From the NCBI RefSeq assembly GCF_003369915.1, contig NC_046676.1, positions 12,878,001 to 12,942,000 on the forward strand: DNA of 64,000 nucleotides, written 5' to 3'. This DNA is from Drosophila miranda. Its lineage: Eukaryota; Arthropoda; Insecta; Diptera; Drosophilidae. Below, in pieces: positions 9,932 through 21,500 of this stretch. Positions within the stretch are counted from its first letter, which is position 1. Every line of letters starts with the position of its first letter. The notes below the pieces were generated by a model. That model saw only the letters and a list, made by a program, of their open reading frames with translations, was not told where the DNA came from and made no database searches. The position numbers and the translations under genes were made by a program.

Positions 9932-11556
9932 TACCACCAGGCGATGCTCGAACAGGCTCAGCAGCTCAAGGATGAGCTCACCGTGAAGGCGCGGGACCGT
10001 TGCCTGGAGGTGGCGGACCCCAGGCTGCCGAACAGCAGGGTGCGGAGGAAGCGCATCATCGACCAGCTGGAGTACGACATCGAAGCGTCCTTGGAGCGGT
10101 ACTACCAGGCCATTCGCACTGATCAGCTGAAAGCGCTGGCCCTCAAAGACGACAGCTGTGTGGTGTGCCAGGAGGCGCTCGTGAAGATAGCCTGGCCCAA
10201 GCCTGGCCAGAAGGCGAAAAGCCACCACTGAGGCATTCACGGGTAGGCGGTTGAGCGGTGGTGGACTCAACAGCGATCCCCCAGAGACGGAGGAGGTGTC
10301 CTTCAGGTTGGCCGGCGGTGGCCTGCACATGGACAAAATCGACTTCAACCTGGAGCCGGTGCCGAAGAACCCAATCGAGGTGGACGATTGCGAGGGCCAC
10401 TCGGAGGCACCCAAGTCGCACATCAGCTTTCTCTTGGATGGGAAAAAGATCAAGCACATGGCCCTGCCCCGGGCCAAGCCAGTGAAGCCCTCTGGCTGCA
10501 AGTTCTACAGCACCATCAAGCACACCAGGAAGAGCTTCTTCCGAGCACCTGGCGACCACTTGCCGTACAATTTCCGGTACCATCGGGTGCTGCAGTCGGG
10601 CCAACCAAAGCCCTACGACCTGGCGAAAATCATCACAAAGTCGATTGTAAAGGCACTCGAGAAATCGCAGAACGAGGAAATGACTGGCGAAACGTGCCCA
10701 TTCGTACAACCCTTCAAAAAGCTGCTGCCAGAGCTGAAGAATGAGGAGCCGAACAGACAGCAGTACCCAGCCTCGAAAGATTCCACTTTTCCCTCGTCTG
10801 AAACCACAGAATCCTTGGACGAATCGAGCGATCACAGCACCCGCAGTCACGTGGATCACAAGGTGGAAATCGTGGATGCTGTGGTGCGCTGTGCCAAGGC
10901 CATCTGGACAAAGAAGGCGGCCATCAAGAGGGCCGAAATGGATCGCAATGAACGGGCGAAATCGAAACACTCCCCCAGTCCCGAGGTGTTGCACTACGAC
11001 ATGGAGCCGACGGCATGAGAGAGCTGAAGAAGAGCCACCGCTTTGTGCTGGCCACCCTGCCGGACTCCCACAAGATTCCCGTGCTCCGGCAGTGGATCAA
11101 GCGGCGTTACGGCAAGGTCTACTCTTGGCGCGAGCTGCAGGACAACCTCAACGAATCGTTGGAGGTCTTCGAGATGGTCTCGAGGCTGCAGAGCCATCCT
11201 CCCAGGCCGGACAAAATGGGCTTAACCACTATGCCCGAATCTAGGCAGAACTATGCTTACCACAAACAGACCATGGCAGAGGTAACTATGCGAGCGCACT
11301 TATCGCACATCTCATCCCATCTCATCTGCAGGCGGATCGAGTAAGGAAGGCGTACTTCACGCGGCTGAACAATGCGTACTTGGAGCAGATGACCGCCTGC
11401 TGGTATGCCATGGGGAACTACCTCTGTCCGGGCGGACCGCCGCGGAAGACCTTCTACGCCTACATGGCCTCCAATCACAAGGATCTGTTGCGGGTCAAGC
11501 CCTGGAACGGGGAGCACATAGACCGCCGGAAATTTGGCGATAAGAAAAACAAATAA
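9932..11556 (+). pseudogene. Gene A truncated copy in unit 3
   Basis: It starts at the same point of gene A as the unit 2 copy and carries the same 38-base and 43-base deletions, so those losses predate the split of units 2 and 3. Exon 2, its intron, the stop codon and the overlapping AATAAA remain. There is no native promoter or N-terminus. Confidence 0.85.
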
Positions 11557-11594
11557 ATCTTTATTCCCCGGCTCGGGCTTCATTTACAACTAGT

Positions 11595-12365
11595 CTATAG
11601 GTAGATCTTGGAACGGGTGCGACGGCCGGAACTATGACCCTTGCTGGCCAAGTACCTCACAATGGTGCACTTCGTCTGCGCCTTCAGGCTTTCCAAGTTG
11701 AACTGCATGCCGCCGTTGATGATCGGGATGTTCTCCATTTCCTTGATTATGAGAATAACCCTGTGCAGGACTTCACCCCTGAGATTCTTGAGCCTGTCGC
11801 CAAGATGATTATTCTCCTTGGCAGTCCATGGACGCACGGCAGCCTCATTCGCCGAACGGCTCTGGAGCTGTTGTCGACGGGCCCTAGTCATTTTAACGCC
11901 CCCATCCTCATGCGGATTAACTGGTGCGCCAGGGATCGTGGCGCTCGGAAACATGCTGCTCACGGCATTCTTGGTTTTGGTGTCGCTCCTGTCAGTGGAA
12001 GCGATCTCGGAAAACATAGCCTCAAAGATGGCCTGCAGTTTCTTGGCCATTTGGTGGCACAAATGGTCTGGCGTCGTGTAGAGATACGTGTTGTCGAACA
12101 TCAGGCGCACGTCCCGCACAAATTCATCGACATTCGCGTACAGTCCGGCCTGGCAGCGAGTCCTGATCGAGCTCAGATCCATGGGCTTCTTGACAATATT
12201 GTGGTAGTCGTGCAGGCCCAAATATGGTGCATCTATCGGCTCGTAGAATATCCAGGCCAGTTTCTTGTATTGGCGGGAGAACAGCTTTCTGATGATGGCC
12301 TTGCAGGCATTGCTCTCCGGAAAAGGCTCCGGGTTACGGTTGCGGATACGGTTGCGGTTCGACAT
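11595..12365 (-). CDS. tBRD-3: Half-BET bromodomain-ET protein, tBRD-3-like, copy 3 (256 aa)
   Basis: The intact frame is the longest of the three copies because it has both the RIRN insertion at the N-terminus and the full linker. The bromodomain is essentially identical to copies 1 and 2, including Thr at the Asn position. The ET domain matches copy 2. Its upstream gap to gene C (169 bases) equals that of copy 2. This copy sits beside the only complete gene C, in the arrangement expected for the ancestral right edge. Confidence 0.85.
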   Translation of the reverse strand: MSNRNRIRNRNPEPFPESNACKAIIRKLFSRQYKKLAWIFYEPIDAPYLGLHDYHNIVKKPMDLSSIRTRCQAGLYANVDEFVRDVRLMFDNTYLYTTPDHLCHQMAKKLQAIFEAMFSEIASTDRSDTKTKNAVSSMFPSATIPGAPVNPHEDGGVKMTRARRQQLQSRSANEAAVRPWTAKENNHLGDRLKNLRGEVLHRVILIIKEMENIPIINGGMQFNLESLKAQTKCTIVRYLASKGHSSGRRTRSKIYL

Positions 12366-12534
12366 TTTTTTTCGGTGAAAATAAAGCAATAAGAATTGAA
12401 AGGCAGTATGAAACTAATCAAGCTCACGGCGTCACTCTGAAATCGAATGAGTTGGCAACGCTGCAGCACAGGGTTGCTCTGACTGCCGGAACTAGTTCTC
12501 ATGAACGTTCGGTTAAACTTTTAGTGTGGAAGTA

Positions 12535-13308
12535 TTATTTTTCAGTGAAAACATTGAATTTGCGTATGTTATATGTGGTGACGACCCAGGGGCTCGAATC
12601 GGAGATTAGCTCCTCGGCGGACATCAAGTGGGGCGTCGAATAGTTGCGGCGGAAGCGCATGAAGAGCTCGACGAACACGTGCGGCAGACTGTGATCGGGC
12701 TTGGACAGCTGCTTCTCGAAGTGGGAATCCACCTGGATCAGAGCCTGCTTCATGGCGTCCAGATCCGCCTTCGACTCACAGTCGGCCACATGTCGGAGGC
12801 CCAGCATAGCCACATCTACGACTGCATAGCGCAGCCCGAATACGTTGCACAGGTCCACGTTTATGGGCACCGCCTTCTTGATGTCCTCCGGGCGGAAACG
12901 CATCAGATCCGCGCAGCACTCGTGGGGCAGCTTGCTGGCCTCCCTGGCCATTTGGTAGGTCACATTCGAAGTGTAGAACTCGTCGACCATCTCGGGCTGG
13001 TCCCGCAGTTTCCCCATGTCCGACATTTTGACCGCCAGCGCCTTGGTCTGCTCCAGGAAGGCGTCCTGCCGGAAGTCGTGGTCCCAGTACCAGCGCAGCC
13101 TCCACAGCTGGAGCTTGCTCAGGCAGTAGCTCAGGGGACTGTACTCGAGCTTCAAGTGCGGCACAAAAGTACCCTTCACAATCATTTTGCTCGAGTTCCT
13201 TAAGCTGTTCGGCATCATGCCGAAGCGTTTCTCGATGATCGGGTGGCACATCAGCGGCTTGCGCGGCTTGGCCAGTGGGCTGACGCTACGTATAAGCCCG
13301 TGAAACAT
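12535..13308 (-). CDS. Gene C: unrecognised 257-aa protein, complete copy
   Basis: I chose the ATG at 13308 (MFHGLIRSVSPLAKPRKPL), the first ATG after an in-frame stop upstream. The first 40 residues are rich in Arg/Lys and Pro with no acidic residue until a Glu near position 26, so a mitochondrial or other basic leader is possible. The middle contains LRWYWDHDFRQDAFLEQTKALAVK and the end RKFNVFTEK. I recognise no family. It lies upstream of bromodomain copy 3 on the same strand. The internal duplication junctions fall after the codon for residue 54 or so, so the two other copies lack the N-terminus. Confidence 0.7.
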   Translation of the reverse strand: MFHGLIRSVSPLAKPRKPLMCHPIIEKRFGMMPNSLRNSSKMIVKGTFVPHLKLEYSPLSYCLSKLQLWRLRWYWDHDFRQDAFLEQTKALAVKMSDMGKLRDQPEMVDEFYTSNVTYQMAREASKLPHECCADLMRFRPEDIKKAVPINVDLCNVFGLRYAVVDVAMLGLRHVADCESKADLDAMKQALIQVDSHFEKQLSKPDHSLPHVFVELFMRFRRNYSTPHLMSAEELISDSSPWVVTTYNIRKFNVFTEK

Positions 13309-14043
13309 CTCTTCGTTGCTACCGATTTTCAATTTCAATTCCGAATATTGTAAGTGACTGTGAGATTCGTCCTGGACACCCAAAGTCAGGGCTACTGCGA
13401 TGCGAGAGACGGCCCCAATTCAGGGTTATTCCGGCAAACATATTCGTCGCATAGTTAATTATTCAAGTGCTCCAAGTTGTCCGGCATTTATCATAATGAA
13501 TGTGGGCGCATGTCTGGACCACAGGCCGCCTTTCCCCCGGGAAAGTTATTCCTCCCCCTTCGCTCCCCCCCACAGAAGTTAATCTAATTCAGGCCCAATG
13601 TCAACAGTCCCTTTTTCAGACGGAAGACAGGCGCAAATATAAATGTATTGAAGCAAACATTGGATGGACCTCCAACTCCCGTCCCCTCGCCGCAAGGCAT
13701 CCCACAGAGATTTTCCGATTTTACGCCCAAAAATTTCATCGGTCAACCGCTGACGCCAGTTATTTTAGGCGCTCTGTTAGTTTTGGGGCAGCCATCAGAA
13801 ATATATGTAGTTTGCATATTATTTTGTTGTTTATACAAATATACCCTTTCAGATGGTATTCTGGCATCTATCTAGCTTTTGTGATGCAACTTTGTTTCAT
13901 AGAAAGCCTTGCGCTGGGTTACTGTGGAGGCATTGCTCTGAGAGGAGGATCCACCATCATTACTCATTGACTAGTATTTAGGAGTAGAGGTGGGCATGGC
14001 TCAACAGTCAACAAGTCAACGCTTAACAGAGGTACAATAAAAT

Positions 14044-14245
14044 CCCCTGTTAACACAATTCCTATATCCCGCAAACTTGAGTTCCACCATTCGTTGGCCT
14101 TGCCTGCTGTTAGCTTTTGCTTCCCCTCCTGCTAACTTGACTTCCACATTCCCCTGCTGCTAGCTTTCAATGCACGAAGGCAATCGCTCTCTTTACCTGT
14201 TAACTCGGATTCCATAAAGAGCGTGGCGCAGCTGTTAGCCATCAT
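14044..14245. repeat. Degenerate tandem repeat, unit about 60 bases
   Basis: The words AACTTGAGTTCCA, AACTTGACTTCCA and AACTCGGATTCCA start at 14074, 14134 and 14202. They alternate with CTGCTGTTAGCTTT-like words at about 14104, 14155 and 14228. A fourth, weaker match lies near 14050. The units have diverged strongly. Confidence 0.5.
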
Positions 14246-14830
14246 ATCTTACGGCAACACCTTTTCAGTCTTACGTGGACGGCATTGGAGCGTAGGGCAT
14301 GGGGCAAATTCCTGCTTATCGCATGGCAATTACAACCGAGCTCTAACGACTGACCCACTTGCGGCTGCAGGGGGGATGACTGGGAGAGGGTCCGTGCCTG
14401 GGGCTGACCTTTGGCACGCACTTAAACGCATCGCTCTGTATGGGTAAGTGACGACGACACTGCACCGCAAAGGGAAGCCACGATATGCAAAGCGGGCTTA
14501 AGGCGCGAGTAGCTCCAATTAAAATCGAGTTACCAGGCTGCTGCTCCTGCTCCTCCTGTTCCTGCTCCACCAATTGAAAATTATGCATGCAACACGAGTA
14601 TAACAGACAATTGGAGAGCACATCCGAACGGAGAGGGAGAACCAAAGCGGTGGTTAAAAAACGCAGGAATTACTTGGGCTCCAACATGGGATTCCTCTTA
14701 AACCTGTCGATTCATTGATAGCTGGTTGTCTGAGAGACGTCTGGAACCTGTTTTCCCAGGCGACCCAGGCGAGCCAGCGATGATGCAATTTCCCTTTCTA
14801 CCAGCATTGTCAGAGGTTTCTAGATAACAC

Positions 14831-14869
14831 CCCAACCCCTACCCCTACCCCTACCCCTACCCCTACCCC
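14831..14869 (+). repeat. (CCCCTA)n short tandem repeat
   Basis: Five or so near-perfect CCCCTA units. Confidence 0.9.
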
Positions 14870-15268
14870 GAGCCGTGGGGCAAATCAGCAAATACGAATT
14901 CCCGCCACACTCAATCAGTTGACAGATGAAATTATACACCTCGGGCCTATGGGCAGGTGCTAAAAGGATCGCCACGGGATCACGGGGCCCTGTGCCCTCC
15001 TCACACATCAAACCCAACAAAACGAGAAACGTGTGAGGCTGTCAGAAAGAAGCCTCCATACGTGCTGGTACCTGGGCCCGCATCTCATTGGAATCGGGCG
15101 ATAGTAGTCCCTGTATAAGAAAGAGCAGGAGGAGTTGCACAAAAAGCGGCAATATGAAAGCCCAGCACAAAAAAATGAAGAGACAGCAGTAGAGAAGGTT
15201 CCGCACAGAAATGAGAAGATATGAGAAATGTACATTTGGACAGGCTACACACGGGACACAGGCAGCGC

Positions 15269-15306
15269 GAGAGAGAGAGGGAGAGAGGGAGAGAGGGAGA
15301 GAGAGA
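15269..15306 (+). repeat. (GA)n / (GGGAGA)n purine tract
   Basis: A GA run grading into GAGAGGGA units. GAGA-type tracts can bind GAF/Trl, but here length alone suggests a microsatellite. Confidence 0.9.
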
Positions 15307-15400
15307 CAGTCACATGTCAAACATTCTTTTGACACTTTGTCATAGCATCTCCCAGTGACACTTGTCAGCAGTCGGATTTCGCATTTCGGTGGAATGGATG

Positions 15401-15420
15401 CTGCTGCTGCTGCTGCTGCC
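15401..15420 (+). repeat. (CTG)n microsatellite
   Basis: About six CTG units, not in a supported coding frame. Confidence 0.9.
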
Positions 15421-16347
15421 GCAGTTGATTTATACCCATACATTTACACATACACTTGTTCTTTCTGTATCTGCTCGCGTGTCGGTGTGTATCCGCATCC
15501 CCATGGCATTTACTTATGAATCGCTTTGAATTCAATTTTGCTAATGCATGATGAATGCCTGCGACACATCGCATCGTCAATCGTAGTCCCTTTTTTGGGT
15601 AGGAGCATACTCTCCGCTTTGGTGAGATCGGGGGGTGCTTTTTGGGAGCTAATATATAGGACATATCCGAGGGATTGGCCTGAGGAATACTTGAGAGATG
15701 TACAAGGCTATAAATAAGATATTTCTCCTTTAAATTTTCATTTTAAAAGATTTTCCTTCCTTTCCATAAATAACTAATGGAAAATATAGATGAAAACCAT
15801 CATTGATCGAACGAAAAGGATTTCCTGATCGTTTCTAAGCCTAACACAAGCCTGTGACTGTCCGAAGGAACCCCCTCCATAAGAATATGTTTGCAAGCCC
15901 CCACAAAACGGAATTCCTTTAAGCTCATAGCACCATTTAGCATCCGAAAATGTTCTTTTCCTTTCAAAACTCGATTTCAACCTTTCACCCTGCCCGGAAT
16001 ATACAACTTTTCAAGCAGAAAATATGATAATCAGTCTTGAGAGAAACTTTCGTTGGAAGAGTCCCCCGTGGTGGTGGGGGGATGGGGGGATGGGGGGATG
16101 GGGCTGGAACTAACCAAATTAGCGGGCCGCCGAATTGAGTGAACAATTTTGCTCTTTAACTAGCGATGAGATGGCGGCCATTTATCAGGGCATCTAATCT
16201 AATCCTTTCAGTGGTCAAATAAATTAAAATGGAAAGCCTTTTTCGCCAGCCACTAAATTACACCAAAGATAATTAACCAACCTGTGGGTGGGGATGGGAT
16301 GGGGTCTTTATTAGGTCTACGACCCAGCGCTCTCGGCGGAAGGGGGA

Positions 16348-16387
16348 GTGGCGGTGGCGGTGGCGGTGGCGGTGGCGGTGGCGGTGG
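16348..16387 (+). repeat. (GGCGGT)n microsatellite
   Basis: Six or more GGCGGT units. On the minus strand they give a proline run that I do not accept as coding. Confidence 0.9.
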
Positions 16388-16930
16388 GGAGGCGTCCATG
16401 GAGCAAAAACAGAAATTATAAAATGGTGTAAAATGATAGAAGGACGCGGCCAGCCGTCCTTGGCGTCCGCAGCGCCGTCCCAGCGCCTCGCTGGCTATTT
16501 CCGTTGGCAGGCATTTTTCCAAACGAAGTTTGCAAGTAATCATGAAAAGGTAATTTAATAAAAGCAAAATCGAGTAACATAAAACTAATTTACGGCCTGA
16601 AATTGGCTGTGAAAAGCGGCGCACAGCATCAGCGGCACAGACCATGAGGCATGTGAAAAATCAGCAACTCGGAGGAGTCCTGGCCGTACGGCAATTGAGG
16701 GCGGGGTCGATTCAGGTCAGGGCTGGTCAGCTTTGAAGTTCAAGGTTAAGCACAATTCACGTTTTGAGGGGAACAGTCGGCTTTTGGGTTCTTTGGGGTC
16801 CAACCAGCTGTAATGATAGACCCGCTCAAGGAGAAGGGATGTCCGGCCATTGTCGGACACAGAAGCAGCAACAATGAGCGGACACAAAAATCGAGCAACT
16901 GCTGACACACATGGGGAGGGGGGCACACTC

Positions 16931-16959
16931 CTGCCCCTGCCCCTGCCCCTGCCCCTGCC
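16931..16959 (+). repeat. (CTGCCC)n microsatellite
   Basis: Nearly five perfect CTGCCC units. Confidence 0.9.
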
Positions 16960-17607
16960 ACACTCGACCGCACGTATGACAAAACAATTTGGAAGCATAT
17001 TTATTCTACATATTTCTCTGCTGGGCTTTGGACTTTTGGCCAGTGTCCAAGCGGTGGAAATATGCTGCCACAAAATGTTGCAAGGCCAAGAGCTGCAGCA
17101 AATATTGCTAAAAATTCGAAAGGACAACATGTTAAAGTTGAAGCAAATATCTTTGCCACTGAGCAGGGTCCTGGCCTGGCCTGGCCTGTCCTGTCCTTTC
17201 GTTTCTATTGGCCAGCCTGGCATTCTCCATGGCTGCAACATGCCACTGCCACTGCCACTGCCACTCCCACTCCATCTCTCTCCCTCTACCGCTCTATCTC
17301 TATCTCTGTTTCATTCCAAATCAAAGTATTTAAGCAGGAATTTCCACATATTCGAGAGGGTATGTGCTGTGTGTCTGTCCCTTTTGCTTTACTTAAAACT
17401 TGCTTTAATGCCACTTTATGCCTCGGCATGCCGCAGAAAAACTGGAGCAGCAGTGGGCCCCCAGCTGGAGACGACGGAGATGGGTATGGGGTATGGGGAA
17501 AGTTTTCTTGCCTACGCAAATGAGACCCAATTTCGAGAGGAGCAACTTCGGGGAGTAGGTCACGCGAGCCATCAAAAGAAGAGGCCGGAGAGGCGCAACT
17601 CAAAAAT

Positions 17608-17627
17608 GGGGGGGGGGGGGGGGGGGG
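17608..17627 (+). repeat. Homopolymer G20
   Basis: Twenty consecutive G residues. The length is uncertain because such runs are error-prone in sequencing. A second run of 15 G lies at 19905-19919. Confidence 0.85.
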
Positions 17628-18493
17628 AAACTCCAACAGTTTATTTGGCAAGAGTTTTGGTAATTGAGTGAAAAATAGTTGGCAACAGCTGCTGCCAATG
17701 AGCATTCGCTTCAGATGCATCGACAAATTCAAAGGAGCAATACTGCGCTTGTCTTTAAGCAAGAGCTCAGAGCATCTGGCTGCGATTAGCATATGTTATC
17801 TTCCAGCAGGCTCCTGATGAACCCAGGACCCAGAGAATATGTCGCCAAACCATTCGCAGATGTTTAAGCCTCCATTTGTGCCCCCACACGCGGCCCATAA
17901 TCCAGAACAGAAAACAGAAATGTTAAAATCCATTTTAATTTCTATTATGCAAATTTACTCAAGTGCCATGTGTCGGGGAGCTGTCCGGGCCCCATCACTT
18001 TTAGGGCCCACTTCAAGGGCCCCTCCACCCAGCCCCCCAGCCACCCAACTGACACACATGCTGGAGGATGCGGCCAGTGGCAAGTGGCAGAGTCTAGTCG
18101 CCGGATTCGCCTTGTCCCGAATGCATAATAATATCATTATAGAGACGAGCCATGCCCCAGCCCGGGCTCGGGGTCAAGACCGGACACCACCCCCAAAGAG
18201 AAGGCAGTCCTAATCCTGGCTAGCAAAAACTTTTAGCTAAAATAATTTTTGGACAAAAATTTGAATGCAGAAATTCCCGTAGCTGCTGCTTCTGTTGCAA
18301 GCCCTTCATTTTTGACATGGCCAATTCAATTTATGAAAATACTGCACAAAGGGGAACCGGCATGGCCATATGTGGGGCACGGAGAAGCCCAATTTGAATG
18401 CTTGCCGAGTGACACATGCGACATGGAGGCAGGGTCTGGGACAGCAGATGGAGCTGCGAAAGCAGAGGATTCGGCAGACGGCAGTGGGATCAG

Positions 18494-18520
18494 GAGCAGC
18501 AGCAGCAGCAGCAGCAGGAG
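18494..18520 (+). repeat. (CAG)n opa-type microsatellite
   Basis: About eight AGC/CAG units in non-coding DNA. Confidence 0.9.
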
Positions 18521-21500
18521 ACAACATTGCTGACGACAAAGCAAAGTGGGTCAAAAATAGAGGAAAAAATGCGAGGCATTTCTCGCGGGTGTCACAGCCA
18601 AGCACACACATGCACACATGCACACACGTACACCTCTGCCAGCCCCGCTTCGCACATGTTAAACATCCTCGCGCCCTTGTCCTGCCTCTCAGCCCCCCCT
18701 CCCCCACCTCCCACGTCTCTGGCCACAAAGGCCCAGCGGTGTCAGCGGCGGCACTTTGACATTTTTGGAGCAATGTGCCCTGCGGCTGGAACGAAGGCGA
18801 GTGGCAACAGGGCAGCCAGTGGGTCTTGAGCTGGAGCCCTGACTGAAGCCGCGACTGGGGCATGCTCTCTGTCTCCTGCCGCTTGGGTGAAAGGCAAATC
18901 ATGTGCGGCAGCGGCAGCAAAAAATTACATTAGTTTTACTCAAAACGAAGTTGAGATACCCTTCGGAGGCGACTGTACGCTTGGTGCCTGGCCAGGCAGG
19001 ATTTGTCCAGGAAACGGACCCATGCAAGTATTCAGTATTTACCGAGTCGATCAGTGCCGAACCCTTAGACCAAAGCCAACACAGCCCTCGCTTGGGGAGG
19101 GTATAACAATGCAACATGCAAATAGAATAAATGGAGCAGGACCGGCGAAATGGGGTACTGGCAGCAGGACGAAAACAGAAATGCGGATAGGGGCGGTGGG
19201 GGACTGGGGGACTGGGGAAAGGAACCACGACATTGATTTCGCATTTGGCATTCGGAATCGTGCTCGGGGGCTTCCCCCCAGAGAGAGGCGCGAATCAGTT
19301 TACGTATGTCAATGGCGTTCGTTTCCTTTTTGTAATAAAATTTTATGAGCCGCCGTCGCCGTCCCTGTCGCCGTCACCGTCGCCTCGGCATTGTCAATTT
19401 TTATTGTTATTGTTTCGGCAACATAAACTTGAAATCGATTAGAGCGAGAGCCAGCATACAGCACACAGAATCGAGTGCAGCGGCGAGAACGAGAGCGAGG
19501 GAGACAGCGCGACAGGAGCGAGAGGAGCCACAACTTTCACAAGTCAAAAAGCTCAAGTGACAAAGTTTTCTTTTGATTTATGGCCCGGAATCAGGAAAAC
19601 GCATAGAACGCCACCGATTCCCCAGCTCCAGCCACTTCTACAGCCAATCCTCCTGCTCCAGCTCCATCTCTGACTCTGACTCTTTCTGCCAAGAAATCAA
19701 AAGTCATCGTCGTCATTCGGCCAGATAAGTAAAAGCCAAAAAAAAAGAGGAAATAAAAATTAAGGCAAGCAAAGTCAAAAAGTTGGCCCACAGGCTGAAC
19801 AAATAAATCACACAAATTAAACACAGAGCCAGCGACCAATGCAATTGGATGTCGGAAAGTTGCAAAGTTCTTCTGCACGACTCCACTCCACTCCTGGAAG
19901 GGGAGGGGGGGGGGGGGGGTTCTCCGAGAACTGAAGACGTAGCAGATTGTGCCAGTCGCTTTTATGATGCGGCCAGGAAAAGTTCTCTCCTCGGCGACTG
20001 GGCTTTCTCCTTCTTATTTTTTATGCATTTCCCTTAATTGCATCAAACTGGGCGATTGTTTGGCCAGGGAATTGGCCAAATAAATTGTTGTTGACAAAGC
20101 AAGTAAGCGATATGATCTGGGAGGTACTTAGAAGTGCAGTAAAGGCCAAAAATTAATACTCCTCTTAGCCTAGAGCCAAGGATTTCTTATAATCACTGTA
20201 TCCCCACAATATATACAATGTACTTCCTCCAATTGCCGGCCAATCATTTCGACTTATCAAATTCCCATTAACAATCGATAACTCCAGGACTCCAGCATCC
20301 CCGTTATCTGCGAGTCCCAGGGAGGGTCTCCCTCATGAGATGATTGCTCGACGCATTCACACGTAAGTCGTTTGTAATTTAGTCGAGTTCATAATCATAA
20401 TTATTATGGTCTGGGGTGGGGTGGTGGCATGTGGGCTGCCAAGCACTTCCCCGAGTTCTTTGGGCCTTTATTTGCTTCCTTTATTGTGCGGTGCTCTTGT
20501 CCTGCCACTTCCTGTACGGGTGTGTCCATAACATGCGCAAATAACATAATTTCTGGCATTAAAATCAATTTTCATCTTTCCCCAGACGCCGTCAATTGTA
20601 GCAGCTGCTCCCCAGATTTTCTTTCACTTGTACGAGTACACCGGAATCGTTTCCGTTCTATTTGCCATGAATTGGCCGTGGCATTGTCGTGAAAATAATG
20701 CAAATAGTAATTTCTGGAATTGCCTTTTAGCTGCCATGGGCCCCATGCCATAGTCAGTGGCAGAGACGGAAACGGAGCCAGAGCCAGAGTCAGGGTCCGG
20801 GTCCGGGTCCGATTGGAGTTGTAGATTTCTGGTCGAGAAGGCCTGCTACTCTAATGACAATGGCATCATTTTCATTCCCATTCCCGATGTCGTGGTCGTT
20901 GTCTGCGGCTGAAATGTTCCCTAAAATTGTCGACCAGACAATATTTTCCACACGACAATCATACCCGTAATGGCAATGTAACGGACGGGGACATCGGACA
21001 CCGGACAGCGGCTCCGCAGGGAAATGGCCAGCACTTTAATCTTTAAGTTTCATCGCAGACGAAAAAGGGAAGCCCACTCGGACAGTCAATTCCTTAAAGG
21101 CTTAAGCGAGAGTGTCAGGAAGGGAGACCCACACAGAGGCCTCCCAGAGAGAGAGTTCTCCGAGTGAAATAAACATTGCGAAATAATATAAATGCGAAAT
21201 ATATGGGTAGCCCCTGCTTAGCGAAGGGTGGGGTGCCGGTGGGGCTCGGGTTGGGGTGCTGCTCTGAATGTGTGAAAAATGAAGGGAAGTGCCGCGACGC
21301 TGAGCCGGAAATGAAAAATGCACGAGTAAGAAGGAACGGAAATGCTACCAGCAGCGATAAGAATGCTTTACGGTACCCAGCAGAAGGCACGAGAAAATGA
21401 AGATGAAGATGAAGACGAAGAAGTAAACAAACAATGGGCGAAAGAGAGAGTAATACACTCAAGAGTAGAAAAAAGGCATTAAGAGCCGTATAGTCGAGTG

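Larger units (their letters stand above)
9932..13147. repeat. Tandem unit 3 of 3 (3,216 bases)
   Basis: This is the right copy. Gene C continues beyond 13147 into unique sequence, which marks this as the original right edge. Unit 1 is the original left edge, because gene A continues leftward from it. Confidence 0.95.

Noticed and set aside
13384-13970. Possible small coding exons right of gene C
   Set aside because: The frames are short and low in coding character, with no paired splice sites or homology.
16253-16645. Minus-strand frame with a long proline run
   Set aside because: The proline run is just the GGCGGT microsatellite; the flanks do not look coding.
16850-17671. 273-codon plus-strand open frame
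   Set aside because: It is built from Leu-Pro simple repeats and ends in the G20 run. It has no domain, no consistent codon bias and no splice or promoter context.
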